Part shown: piece after piece, positions 32,263 through 41,062 of the stretch
How the letters are laid out: each line of letters begins with the position of its first letter
Position numbering within the stretch: position 1 is the first letter of the stretch
Notes under the pieces: generated by a model
Databases searched by the model: none
Told to the model about the DNA's origin: nothing
What the model saw: the letters and a program-made list of their open reading frames with translations, nothing else
Assembly: GCF_025685545.1 (NCBI RefSeq)
Contig: NZ_JAGSYC010000019.1
Location: forward strand, 108,785 to 172,784
DNA from: Granulicella paludicola
GTDB taxonomy: Bacteria; Acidobacteriota; Terriglobia; Terriglobales; Acidobacteriaceae
DNA length: 64,000 nt
Direction of reading: 5' to 3'
Made by a program: the position numbers and the translations under genes

Positions 32263-34983
32263 ATGTTGACGATTCGGGCGATGACCGGTGGCCAAAATTA
32301 CGCAGCGAGACACCTCGAACACAGTGACTACTACGATCGAGAGCGGACGGTGCAGGGGGAATGGCATGGTCGAGGGGCAGAGCTGCTCGGGCTCAAGGGA
32401 GCAGTCACCCATGCGCAGTTCGAGGCGATTCGCGAAGGGCTGCACCCGGACACGCAAGACTTCCTGCGTCCACGCCATAGTGTTGATCGCCTTGGAACGG
32501 ACGGCTCGGTCGAGAGTAAAGCGCGTTCTTTGTATGACCTGACGCTGTCCGCGCCGAAGTCAGTATCCGTCCAGGCACTTGTGGGAGACGACGAGCGGCT
32601 TCTTGAAGCGCATCAGAAGGCCGTCACGGTGGCTCTGCAAGAGGCAGAGCAGTACGCCGGTGTTCGCGTGCGTGTCGATGAAGCAAACCACAACCGTCAG
32701 ACCGGAAATCTAGTCATTGCTGCGTATACCCACGACAGCAGCCGTCAGCTCGATCCACAGCTCCATACGCACGCGGTAGCCGCGAATCTGAGTTTCGACG
32801 GCACGGAGGGACGCTGGAAGGCGCTCCAGGCGTCGGGTTTATATGAGCGACGTGCCTATTTGACCGAGGTGTATCGCAACGAGCTTGCGCGCGAGGTAAG
32901 AGCACTCGGCTATGACATCGAGAGCCAGCGGACAGCCAGAGGGGAAGACAATGGATTTGAGATCAAGGGTATTTCGAAAGAGCTGCGGGAGCGCTATTCA
33001 CAACGCAGTGTGCAACGAGACGAGGCGATCCGGGAATTCGTAGAGACTCAGGGACGACAGCCGACGGACAATGAGGTCGCTGTGCTGGTGCGCGACACCC
33101 GTCCCGACAAGCTTCATGAGATCAGCACGAGCGAGGTTCGTGAGCGGCAGCTTGAACGTATCTCTCCGCAGGAAAGACAGACTCTGTCCTCACTTCGTGA
33201 GGAAGCAATCGAAAAGGCCCAATCCAGAACTCTGGGGCAGGGCATTGCCTCTTCGTCGCTGCAACATGCAGAAGAACACCTTTTCGAGCGAAAGACAGTA
33301 GCGAAGGACCACGAGCTCCTCACGGAAGCTCTGCGCCACGGCAGAGGTTTGATCGAACTTAGAGGGTTGAAAGGCTCCTATGAGCTAGAGGTTTCAAACG
33401 GAAGCCTTCTGAAGTCGGGAGGAAACGTCGCCACGCAGTTCAGCCTGGAGCGAGAGCGGACTCTGGTCTCGGCTGTGAACAATGGAATCGGCCAGTACAC
33501 AAGACTTGGTGGACAGGAGACCTTCCAGGCGGTGGACTCTCTCCGTGACGAGCAGCGCAAAGCCGTCGAGACGATCCTCGACTCGCGTGACCTGGCAGTC
33601 AACCTGCGTGGAGCTGCCGGAACGGGGAAGACGGCAACGCTTCGCGAGATTCATCGAGGGCTCCAGGATGCCGGTCGCAAAGTTGTCGCCGTCGCCCCGA
33701 CTCGAAGCGCTGTTGAGGAACTGCAGAAGGTGGGCCTCAAAGAATCCATGACTATCTCACGACTGCTAGAGGATGAGACCGCCCAGCAGGCACTCCGTGG
33801 CAGAGTCTTGATTGTTGACGAAGCAGGCATGGTCTCAGGCCGCCAGATGCAGGGCATACTCGAACTGGCGCAACGTCAGGACGCCCGCATCCTTTTTTCT
33901 GGAGACACGAGACAGATACAGAGCGTGGAATCTTCCGATGCTCTACGCATCCTCGAGCGTGAATCGAAGATGACGAGCGTCTCGCTTACGGGGATCCAGC
34001 GTCAGTCCAATCCCGAGTATCGTCAGGCCATTCAGACGTTTCGGGAATCTCCTGATGTGGGTTTCGCGAAGCTCGAAGAGCTTGGTGCTTTTCGCGAGGT
34101 TCCGTTTCTTGAACGAGCCCAGACCGTGGCCGGCCTGTACCGAGACATGACCTCAGATATGAACAAGAGTGTTCTGGTCGTCGCCGCCACACATGAAGAG
34201 ATTGGTCGAGTCACTCATGCCATCCGCGAAGAGTTGAAACAGCGTGGAGTTCTCGGACGGGAGGAGACGCTCCAGCGGCACATCCCACTGCAGTGGACCG
34301 AGGCACAGAAGAAAGACATCGCGAACTATCAGGAGGGACAGGTGCTGACATTCCATCGATCCTCACGCGGAATCGAAAAGCACGAGTCTCTCACCGTAAC
34401 GTCTACAAATGGCTACACCATCGTGACGCAGAATAATCATGGGGAAGAGAAGACCGTCGATCTTGGCCAGTCGAGGTCATTCTCGGTCTATGAAAGTAAG
34501 GACATCGACATCGCCAACGGAGACAAGCTGCTTCTGACAGCGAATCGCAGAGACGATGGCTTCCGAGCCACGAACGGCGAACTGGTAATGGTGAAAGAAG
34601 TCGGCAGCGGCGTTGTGCAACTGGAAGATGGTCGCACGCTGCCCGCAGATTATCGTGAGTTCACGCACGGCTATGCTGTGACCGCGCATCGCAGTCAGGG
34701 GAAAACGGTCGACAACGTCATCATCTCCGCAGACGCAATGAAGCAGGAACTCTTCTACGTCTCCGCGTCGCGTGGCCGTGAAAGTATCGCCATCGTCACG
34801 TCCAACATGGAACAGCTTCGAGAGTCGGTAGGTGTTTCCATGGCACGTACGTCTGCGATGGAGCTCGCAAACGAAATCACCCAGGCAGTTCCGCCCATAG
34901 AGAAGGGCGTGGCTGCGGCGGTGGAGGCGGTCGTGCCAGAGATTGAGATCAACCTCGGAGAGATGCTCGGTCTCGGCTTCTAA
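32263..34983 (+). CDS. MobF-family conjugative relaxase-helicase (TrwC/TraI-like)
   Basis: 906 residues. The relaxase domain (1-~290) begins MLTIRAMTGG with the catalytic Tyr pair Y23/Y24 (SDYYDRE) and the metal-binding three-His site, H157 plus H168 and H170 (LDPQLHTHAV). The helicase half has Walker A GAAGTGKT (~450-457), Walker B VDEAGM (~516) and the superfamily-I motif TAHRSQGKT (~806-814). It should nick oriT, stay bound to the 5' end and unwind the transferred strand. At ~900 residues it is close to TrwC length. No type IV secretion genes are in the window, so transfer would depend on another element (mobilisable rather than self-transmissible). Confidence 0.92.
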   Translation: MLTIRAMTGGQNYAARHLEHSDYYDRERTVQGEWHGRGAELLGLKGAVTHAQFEAIREGLHPDTQDFLRPRHSVDRLGTDGSVESKARSLYDLTLSAPKSVSVQALVGDDERLLEAHQKAVTVALQEAEQYAGVRVRVDEANHNRQTGNLVIAAYTHDSSRQLDPQLHTHAVAANLSFDGTEGRWKALQASGLYERRAYLTEVYRNELAREVRALGYDIESQRTARGEDNGFEIKGISKELRERYSQRSVQRDEAIREFVETQGRQPTDNEVAVLVRDTRPDKLHEISTSEVRERQLERISPQERQTLSSLREEAIEKAQSRTLGQGIASSSLQHAEEHLFERKTVAKDHELLTEALRHGRGLIELRGLKGSYELEVSNGSLLKSGGNVATQFSLERERTLVSAVNNGIGQYTRLGGQETFQAVDSLRDEQRKAVETILDSRDLAVNLRGAAGTGKTATLREIHRGLQDAGRKVVAVAPTRSAVEELQKVGLKESMTISRLLEDETAQQALRGRVLIVDEAGMVSGRQMQGILELAQRQDARILFSGDTRQIQSVESSDALRILERESKMTSVSLTGIQRQSNPEYRQAIQTFRESPDVGFAKLEELGAFREVPFLERAQTVAGLYRDMTSDMNKSVLVVAATHEEIGRVTHAIREELKQRGVLGREETLQRHIPLQWTEAQKKDIANYQEGQVLTFHRSSRGIEKHESLTVTSTNGYTIVTQNNHGEEKTVDLGQSRSFSVYESKDIDIANGDKLLLTANRRDDGFRATNGELVMVKEVGSGVVQLEDGRTLPADYREFTHGYAVTAHRSQGKTVDNVIISADAMKQELFYVSASRGRESIAIVTSNMEQLRESVGVSMARTSAMELANEITQAVPPIEKGVAAAVEAVVPEIEINLGEMLGLGF

Positions 34984-35234
34984 CGTAAGAATCAAAGTCG
35001 CCATCTGTTTTTGCGTTATGAAACAGAGTGGACTCTCAAGAGTTCCTCAAACTTCGCTTCGTGTCTTGAGCGTTCCTTTCGGTTCCTCATCGCTCCGTGC
35101 GGGCTTTGAGTGAGACACACACGCCTCCAAAATACCTATGGACATTGAGTATTAGTCCCATCAGAGTGTGTTCAGTGCTCGTCTCGAAGATGTTCGATGA
35201 CGGGTCGATCTCTCATTGCGTATGGAGAATTGAG

Positions 35235-35633
35235 ATGGATTCCCACTCTAGCCCTAGCCAATCGCCAATCGTCACGGCAGACCTCTTTGATCTGCCTCCG
35301 AAGCCACCACGTTCCAAACTCGAACCGCACCGTGAACTGATTCGCCGCCTGCGACGCGGCGGACACACCTATCGCGACATCGCTGCATTGTTCCTAATGA
35401 AGATGGGATTTCATGTCGCTCCGAGCACGATCCACTCGTTCGTCAAAGTCCGTGCTCAGCACAAAAAGATAGCGCAGTTCGAACTCCCTTCACCCATAAC
35501 AGTTGCTGCATCGGATTCGGGTGCCGTACGAGCGTTACAAGCCAAGCCTCAACCCGAGAAGTCGCAGCGGCCACGCTTCGTATTTCGTGAGAATGAACCG
35601 CTCACGCTCACCAACAGCGGAGGTGGCAAATGA
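35235..35633 (+). CDS. Small HTH protein of the mobilisation module (TraK-like)
   Basis: 132 residues from ATG 35235. The centre (KLEPHRELIRRLRRGGHTYR, DIAALFLMKMGFHVAPSTIH, SFVKVR) forms a helix-turn-helix of the type seen in small accessory DNA-binding proteins encoded near TraL/TraM of Ti-like and integrative elements. N- and C-terminal parts are Pro/Ser-rich and disordered. The stop overlaps the ATG of the ATPase gene (ATGA), so the three genes form one coupled unit. Confidence 0.65.
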   Translation: MDSHSSPSQSPIVTADLFDLPPKPPRSKLEPHRELIRRLRRGGHTYRDIAALFLMKMGFHVAPSTIHSFVKVRAQHKKIAQFELPSPITVAASDSGAVRALQAKPQPEKSQRPRFVFRENEPLTLTNSGGGK

Positions 35634-36349
35634 CAAGCAAGCGAGTGATCTTCACGATGGGCGGTAAGGGTGGTGTTGGGAAGACTGGCGCGATCGTTGC
35701 TCTGGCAGAGTGGTTTGCCGCGAACCAAGTCTCTGTCACGCTTCTCGATCTCGATACTGAAAACAAGCAGCGCGGATCTCTCAAGCATTTCTTCAACGGC
35801 TCAGTCACCAAGGTGAACATACATACCCCGGCAGGCCTGGATGCCTTTGTTGATCATCTGGATAGTGGGGCGGAGATCATTCTTGCGGACATGGGCGCAG
35901 GTGCTGGCCAGGTCGCAGCCGAATGGTTTGAAGCGATGTATGACGACGTTGCCGCACTGGGTGTTCGTTTTACGGCGGTCGGAGTCGTCACTCCCGACCC
36001 TGCCAGCGTGGAAAGCGTCCTTGCGTGGGCCAGTCATCTCCAGGATCGCGTCGATTACGTCATCGTTGAAAACTCTGCGAGTGCCCTCTCGGACTTCACA
36101 TACTGGAAGAGCACGGAACAGGCAAAACGTTTTCGAGACGCTTTTTCACCAACGATCCTGCAGATGGAGTTTCGGCTGGCAGAGCTCGAGAATCCGCTTC
36201 GCCAGCACGGCGTCAGGCTGGGTGACATCGCAGAACGGAAGACGGCAGTCAGTGAACTGAAGCGTGCTTCGCTTGTCATGCGGGCTCAGAGCTATCGACG
36301 CCGGCTATTCGCGGAGTTCGACCGCACCAAGGAGGTCTTCCTGCCATGA
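35630..36349 (+). CDS. ParA/TraL-like ATPase
   Basis: 239 residues. The deviant Walker A box GGKGGVGKTG is at residues 11-20, the A' motif is VTLLDLDTEN (~36-45) and ILADMGAG is the Walker B region. Length and context agree with TraL-type ATPases of conjugative elements rather than chromosomal ParA. A 16-codon remnant of a homologous gene (SDFIYWKSSERAKRF against SDFTYWKSTEQAKRF here) sits at 47.82 kb. Both ends overlap their neighbours by ATGA. Confidence 0.82.
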   Translation: MTSKRVIFTMGGKGGVGKTGAIVALAEWFAANQVSVTLLDLDTENKQRGSLKHFFNGSVTKVNIHTPAGLDAFVDHLDSGAEIILADMGAGAGQVAAEWFEAMYDDVAALGVRFTAVGVVTPDPASVESVLAWASHLQDRVDYVIVENSASALSDFTYWKSTEQAKRFRDAFSPTILQMEFRLAELENPLRQHGVRLGDIAERKTAVSELKRASLVMRAQSYRRRLFAEFDRTKEVFLP

Positions 36350-37158
36350 GAGACGTTCTTGTAAATGAGACAGCCGAGACTTCAAGCCTTTTTGACTCGC
36401 TGGCCCGCCTGGTGCCGGAGGGGTTGCAGACAGAGTATTACCGCGTGGTCGCGCACGCTCAGACTTTGAGCCCGGATGACGAGATGTTGCGTGTACTAGA
36501 GGCGATGGGTGTTCTTGCACTCATCGTTCGCCAGACGCCTGCTGACATCGCAGAGCAGCGCGAGAAGATCAAAGGACTTTTGGATCAACACCTGCAAACC
36601 ACCCGGCAGACCCAACGCAGCATCATCGAGTTGGGTAAGGACATCGACAGTCGTCTCTCCTGTCTTCCCTCGGAGATCGAGATGGGGCTGAATCCAACGC
36701 GGATTGCTGGACTTCTTGGGGAGTCTCTACGACAGCATCTGGCCTCCACTGGAATGAAAGAGACGGTTGCCAGCCTTGAACAGGCCGTCACTCTGATGCA
36801 AAAGACTCAGCAACACCTCAATTCCGCGTTGAGGGAGGTTGGTGATCCATCCTACGGGATAGCCGCCAAGGTGGAGGATACAAACCGCAGGATCAGCCAG
36901 AGCGTTGAGGCTCGTTCTGCCCGCGTCGACGAGTTCCTTCATGAGTTGCGCACAGATCTCTTGAGAGTTTGGATCCCGGTAATCGCTGGTGCATGCCTTG
37001 TGCTCGGACTCATCCTCGGAACGTCCTTGCACGCGTGGCGTGATTCTTCACAGCCAACAGTCATGACGGTACCTGCTCAGGTTCCAGATAGTTCTCTCCT
37101 GCCTCCAGATTCAATAGAGCAGCCACCGGCGAAAGTCCTTCATCACGGAACCAGATAG
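36346..37158 (+). CDS. TraM-like protein with C-terminal membrane anchor
   Basis: 270 residues. A long helical, Gln-rich region (residues ~60-200: QREKIKGLLDQHLQTTRQTQ, VASLEQAVTLMQKTQQHLNS) is followed by one transmembrane helix (VWIPVIAGACLVLGLILGTS) and a ~50-residue Pro-rich periplasmic tail. Coiled-coil plus single C-terminal helix resembles proteins named TraM in Ti/RP4-type modules. It is the third member of the coupled HTH-ATPase-TraM unit. Its job might be to bring the ATPase or the relaxosome to the membrane (inference). Confidence 0.62.
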   Translation: MRDVLVNETAETSSLFDSLARLVPEGLQTEYYRVVAHAQTLSPDDEMLRVLEAMGVLALIVRQTPADIAEQREKIKGLLDQHLQTTRQTQRSIIELGKDIDSRLSCLPSEIEMGLNPTRIAGLLGESLRQHLASTGMKETVASLEQAVTLMQKTQQHLNSALREVGDPSYGIAAKVEDTNRRISQSVEARSARVDEFLHELRTDLLRVWIPVIAGACLVLGLILGTSLHAWRDSSQPTVMTVPAQVPDSSLLPPDSIEQPPAKVLHHGTR

Positions 37159-37437
37159 CGTCCACGCGTTTGGCCGACAAACGTCCTCGCGCAAATTCAG
37201 TCGCAACAAAGCCACGTCTCGCGATTATTTTGACGCACACATATTTACCGACAGTCTAGAGAAGTTGCCGAAAGCTTTGGGGCATGACGTTTCGCACCAG
37301 AGCGCGTGTAAGCCCGAATAGGCAATGCCTGCGCTTGGGAAGAACATTGCCCCTTTATCAGACCATGTGATTGACCGGAGCATGGGATACGGATTGGGTT
37401 TGTAAGCACGAAGAGCTATTCATAACAGGAGCGAACC

Positions 37438-37680
37438 ATGCAGGCATTCAACGGCGCACAGAAGAAACCACCCTCAAGAGCCACGATACCAGCCGAGGCA
37501 AAGTTGCTGGTCAGTCGGGAGGAGGCAGCCCAACTACTCTCTATCAGCCAACGTGGGCTCGACTACCTAATAGCGAACCGACGCTTACCGACTCGAAGGA
37601 TTGGCGGAAGGGTGCTGGTCCCTATGTCTGAACTGCGTAAGTATGCGCGCGGAGATCATCCTGAAAACATCGTGGCCTAG
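37438..37680 (+). CDS. Excisionase-family HTH protein
   Basis: 80 residues. KLLVSREEAAQLLSISQRGL and DYLIANRRLPTRRIGGRVLVP form an HTH_17 domain with wing. ATG 37438 is preceded by AGGAGCGAACC, a reasonable ribosome-binding site. It is the third excisionase-like protein in 6 kb and marks the likely right side of the mobilisable element. No integrase gene is next to it. The flanking 37159-37437 holds nothing recognisable. Confidence 0.75.
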   Translation: MQAFNGAQKKPPSRATIPAEAKLLVSREEAAQLLSISQRGLDYLIANRRLPTRRIGGRVLVPMSELRKYARGDHPENIVA

Positions 37681-38005
37681 TGAGCTTTGTATCCGATCAT
37701 TTGCGACAAAAAGCCTCCTAAACGACGCAGGTCATGCGGTGAACATCGCACCATGCGGCGATTGGAGCTATCAATCACCGCAGGTGGTGCGGCGAATGTA
37801 CATATCTGAGCTAACGGATTGGCCCATCTACATCGTTTGAAATGGGAACGAGCTTTAGTCAGGACGGTAACCGTGTAGACGGTCGACGAGTGACCAAGAA
37901 CCCGATTGCGGATTCAAGCAACGTGGGCCAGCCAGGTGACCGAAGGACTGTAATTGGTTACTAGCTTGCGAAGCCCAAGCGTTGGGCTCTGCTACGATTT
38001 TCGTC
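37681..38005. other. Intergenic region at the end of the mobile module
   Basis: I see no gene, tRNA or strong repeat in this stretch. A junction between the mobile element and the next metabolic locus should lie here, but no direct-repeat boundary could be defined by eye. Confidence 0.4.
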
Positions 38006-39706
38006 ATGGTATCGCGGTCGTTCGGTGGAGTGTCTTCTATCCTTCTATGGCAAGGTGATGTGTGGGGCGCAACGTTTGCTCCGCTGTCGCTCATAGCCGT
38101 GTTAGTTTGCGTTACAGCCATTGGGGCTGCCCAAAGTGCTGCCTCTCGAGGCGACGCTGTCGCGTCAGTGCAGCTTCATCAAGCAGTTCTTGCGGCAAAG
38201 CGGGGCGATAGCAGTCAGGCGCTGCGGCTCGCGGAGGCCTTAATCGCATCGCATCCGAAGTATTCTCCTGCGCTAAAGTTTGAGGGATCTGTGCTTGAGC
38301 AGATGGGGAGGGATAACGAAGCGGAAAGAGCCTATGAAGCAGCTCTGCAGCTTGCCCCGAAGGACGTCGAGTTGCAGTACAAAGTTGGCGTCGCTCGGTT
38401 GCTCGCAGGCGATACCCAGGAAGCCATCGCACTCTTCCAGCAACGTTTACTGCAGGTTCCTCGCGATGGAGACACGCTCTTCTATCTGGCTCAGGCCTAT
38501 CACTTACAGGATGAAAACGATCTCGCCCTTAAGACGATTCAACGGGATTTGAGCGTTCAGCCCGATAGCGTGATGGTCTGGCAAAAATATGGCGAACTCC
38601 TCTGCAGCTCGGGCGATAATGCAACAGCTCTCATTTGGCTCACGAAGGCACAGCACGCCGATCCGACGTTGGATCGCATCGATTTTGACTTGGGTGTGGC
38701 AAGTCTACGGAACGAAGATCTCGAGAGTGCGGCGCAATATGCCGCGAAAGCTGTTTCGCTTCGCTCTGGGGATTTGAGAGCCGAAGCCCTTTTGGCGGAA
38801 GTGGACGTGAAGCTGTCAAAGTGGCAGGAGGCCGAGGGTCCCTTTCTGCGAGTCCTAGCGGTGAAGCCGAAAGATCCCGCGTCATTGCTTGGACTCGGCC
38901 ACTGTCAACTGGCGTTGAAGAACTATCAAGCAGCGGTGGAAACGCTCACTCGTTTGCTACAGCTAGATCAGACGATCATCCTTGCACACTTCTATCTGTC
39001 TCGTGCGTATGCAGGGCTAGGGCGCATGGCAGATGCCGACCACGAGGCGGAGCTGCACAGCAGGCTGGTGGAACAGGCTGGTTCCGTAGTGCCGACGGAT
39101 GAGCGCGACGCGGAGAAGGCGACCCTAGTGCAGGCGCGTCAGCTTCTGCTGGACAACCATGAGTCTGAAGCTATTGAACTCTTCCGGCAACGCGCCAAAG
39201 GACCTACGGCAACCCCAGGCGCTCCGTACATGCTTGCAGGAGTGGTGTATCTATACATGGGCAGATCAGAGGACGCTGAACGGCTGCTCAAAAAAGCGCT
39301 CGCGATTGAGCCAACCGTCCGCGAAGCTCACACGTATCTGGGCCTGCTCGCTCTGCAACAAGGCGATTTGGAGGATGCCGAGCGCGACTTTAGGCAGGAG
39401 CTTGTGGCGCAGCCGAATTCCCAGTTGGCCGTGGCTGAGTTAGGGGAGGTCCGTTACCGCCAACAGCGCTGGGAGGATGCAGCGGAGCAATTTGTGAAGT
39501 CGAGAACGGTACAGCCCGCGCTGCTCTACATGCTGAGCGACTCCTACTTCCATCTAGGGAAGGTGAAGGAGGCTGACCTCACAGCCGAACTGGCTGTAGG
39601 GTATGCGAAGGACGATCTGACCAGCGTCCAGCGTGTCGTGGATCTCTTGAACCGCAATCAGCAGACGGAGCTGGCGCAGCGACTCTCTCTCCAGTTAGCG
39701 CGGTAG
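38006..39706 (+). CDS. Large TPR-repeat protein
   Basis: 566 residues from ATG 38006 (MVSRSFGG); an ATG 24 bases upstream is also possible. A hydrophobic N-terminal segment (LSLIAVLVCVTAIGAAQ) is a signal peptide or anchor. At least a dozen tetratricopeptide units follow, with the typical W/L-G-Y/A-P spacing, for example KFEGSVLEQMGRDNEAERAY, LFYLAQAYHLQDENDLALKT and AHTYLGLLALQQGDLEDAER. The gene converges with the multiheme cytochrome and overlaps it by 12 bases at the 3' ends. Together they resemble acidobacterial TPR-cytochrome-TonB-CRTAC1 clusters. Confidence 0.85.
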   Translation: MVSRSFGGVSSILLWQGDVWGATFAPLSLIAVLVCVTAIGAAQSAASRGDAVASVQLHQAVLAAKRGDSSQALRLAEALIASHPKYSPALKFEGSVLEQMGRDNEAERAYEAALQLAPKDVELQYKVGVARLLAGDTQEAIALFQQRLLQVPRDGDTLFYLAQAYHLQDENDLALKTIQRDLSVQPDSVMVWQKYGELLCSSGDNATALIWLTKAQHADPTLDRIDFDLGVASLRNEDLESAAQYAAKAVSLRSGDLRAEALLAEVDVKLSKWQEAEGPFLRVLAVKPKDPASLLGLGHCQLALKNYQAAVETLTRLLQLDQTIILAHFYLSRAYAGLGRMADADHEAELHSRLVEQAGSVVPTDERDAEKATLVQARQLLLDNHESEAIELFRQRAKGPTATPGAPYMLAGVVYLYMGRSEDAERLLKKALAIEPTVREAHTYLGLLALQQGDLEDAERDFRQELVAQPNSQLAVAELGEVRYRQQRWEDAAEQFVKSRTVQPALLYMLSDSYFHLGKVKEADLTAELAVGYAKDDLTSVQRVVDLLNRNQQTELAQRLSLQLAR

Positions 39707-40960
39707 AGGTTCTCCGACCCGAACGATGCGGATGAAGTGATCTGTGAAGTCACCGTGCATGCTCGCGATGGTGACCTTCTGCATATGGCAAGTAGCACAA
39801 TGGGATGTCGCCTTCGGGCAGAGACTGAGTGGGTGAGTTGCTGTTACGTTCTTCGAATCATGGCAGGCGAGGCACTTGTTGTCATACGAGACCATGTCTC
39901 GATTCAGCGGCTGATGAGGATCGTGGCAGGCAACGCATGTGAGGCGCTCGTCCTTTGTGGCGCGCCAGCATTTGCTCTCTTCCAGGCGATACGGCTGAAA
40001 TCGAACGACAGCTGTCTCTGCTCCTTGACCATTCGATAGACTCGCGTCCGCGAACGATCGATGGCACGAGCCGCAGAAATCGATAGAGTCCGATGGCGAG
40101 AGCCTCGCAGGATTGAAAATGGCGACCTTGCTGTCTGGGGTAACAGCGTTTCCTGCATGAGTTGCCGAACTCATCGTATTCGAATGGTCTCGACCTGGTC
40201 CGTGGCAAGCTTCGCATCCTATGCCCGGCTCGGCGTGCAGAGGATCCAACCCGGCAGATGTAGTTGCATGCACCGTGTGACAGTTGAAGCAGGAGCGCGC
40301 GTCCTGAGGGCTTAGCTGCTGGCCGATGGCTTCTTGCAAAGACGAGGCGTGGGAGGGAGGAAGTCCGGTGGTGATATCGAGAGCCGCAATCCTGGTGTAG
40401 TAGCTGAGTTGGCTTTGATACCAACGCCCGTTCGCTGGATAGAGGAAGGTTCGCCCAAGATCTCCGGCACCGAACACCCAGCCAAGAGTCTGGGACGATT
40501 TGTGAAGGCCATCAGAAACCTGAAACTCCAACCCGGTTGTTTTTTTTGCGAGGGTATACGCAATTGCTGAAGTGTTGAGGGTTGAACTGAGATGTCCTGC
40601 GGGGAAATCGTCAGCGCCGGCGACCGTGGCGGCGCGCTGCATCGAGGTCGCCCGCTCGGTTTGCGTATGGCATTGGAGACAAGTCTTTGAACCTGCGTAG
40701 GCCCTGAGTGGAGAGGTAGACTTCGTCGGCCACCACAACTCCGTCTCGAGCCGCTCCTGTGTCGTCACCTGCGTGGAGCGCTCGATCGTGGATTGGGCGT
40801 GCAGAGGCTGCGACAGGAAGCTGATGCACAGGAGACCCAGCACAGCAGTGCAGGACGCCCTGCTCGAGAACAGCTTCAGATTCCATCGCAATGACCGTGT
40901 CCAGTTCGCGAGGCAGTTGCGTGCCATACATAGTCGTTTTTCGAAATAGTTGACAACCAT
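39695..40960 (-). CDS. Secreted multiheme c-type cytochrome (seven CxxCH)
   Basis: Up to 421 residues (ATG 40960, or ATG 40927 eleven codons later). A hydrophobic export segment (ASCTAVLGLLCISFLSQPLHAQ) precedes seven heme-binding motifs in order: CLQCH, CFNCH, CEACH, CGSCH, CVACH, CLACH and CATCH. The CEACHGPG and CVACHDPH forms are those of the cytochrome c554 / decaheme-like group used for electron transfer or nitrogen-compound reduction. It is divergent from the TonB receptor (102 bases) and overlaps the TPR gene tail to tail. The electron partner is unknown. Confidence 0.85.
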   Translation of the reverse strand: MVVNYFEKRLCMARNCLANWTRSLRWNLKLFSSRASCTAVLGLLCISFLSQPLHAQSTIERSTQVTTQERLETELWWPTKSTSPLRAYAGSKTCLQCHTQTERATSMQRAATVAGADDFPAGHLSSTLNTSAIAYTLAKKTTGLEFQVSDGLHKSSQTLGWVFGAGDLGRTFLYPANGRWYQSQLSYYTRIAALDITTGLPPSHASSLQEAIGQQLSPQDARSCFNCHTVHATTSAGLDPLHAEPGIGCEACHGPGRDHSNTMSSATHAGNAVTPDSKVAIFNPARLSPSDSIDFCGSCHRSFADASLSNGQGAETAVVRFQPYRLEESKCWRATKDERLTCVACHDPHQPLNRDMVSYDNKCLACHDSKNVTATHPLSLCPKATSHCATCHMQKVTIASMHGDFTDHFIRIVRVGEPLPR

Positions 40961-41062
40961 AAGACTGCTCGTATTGAATTACTTCGATTTTCAAAATGCA
41001 AATAGACAAACGTTAGTCTTTAACGAAATGTCTCCAGCATGCATACGTTTGCAGGGAGAAGT

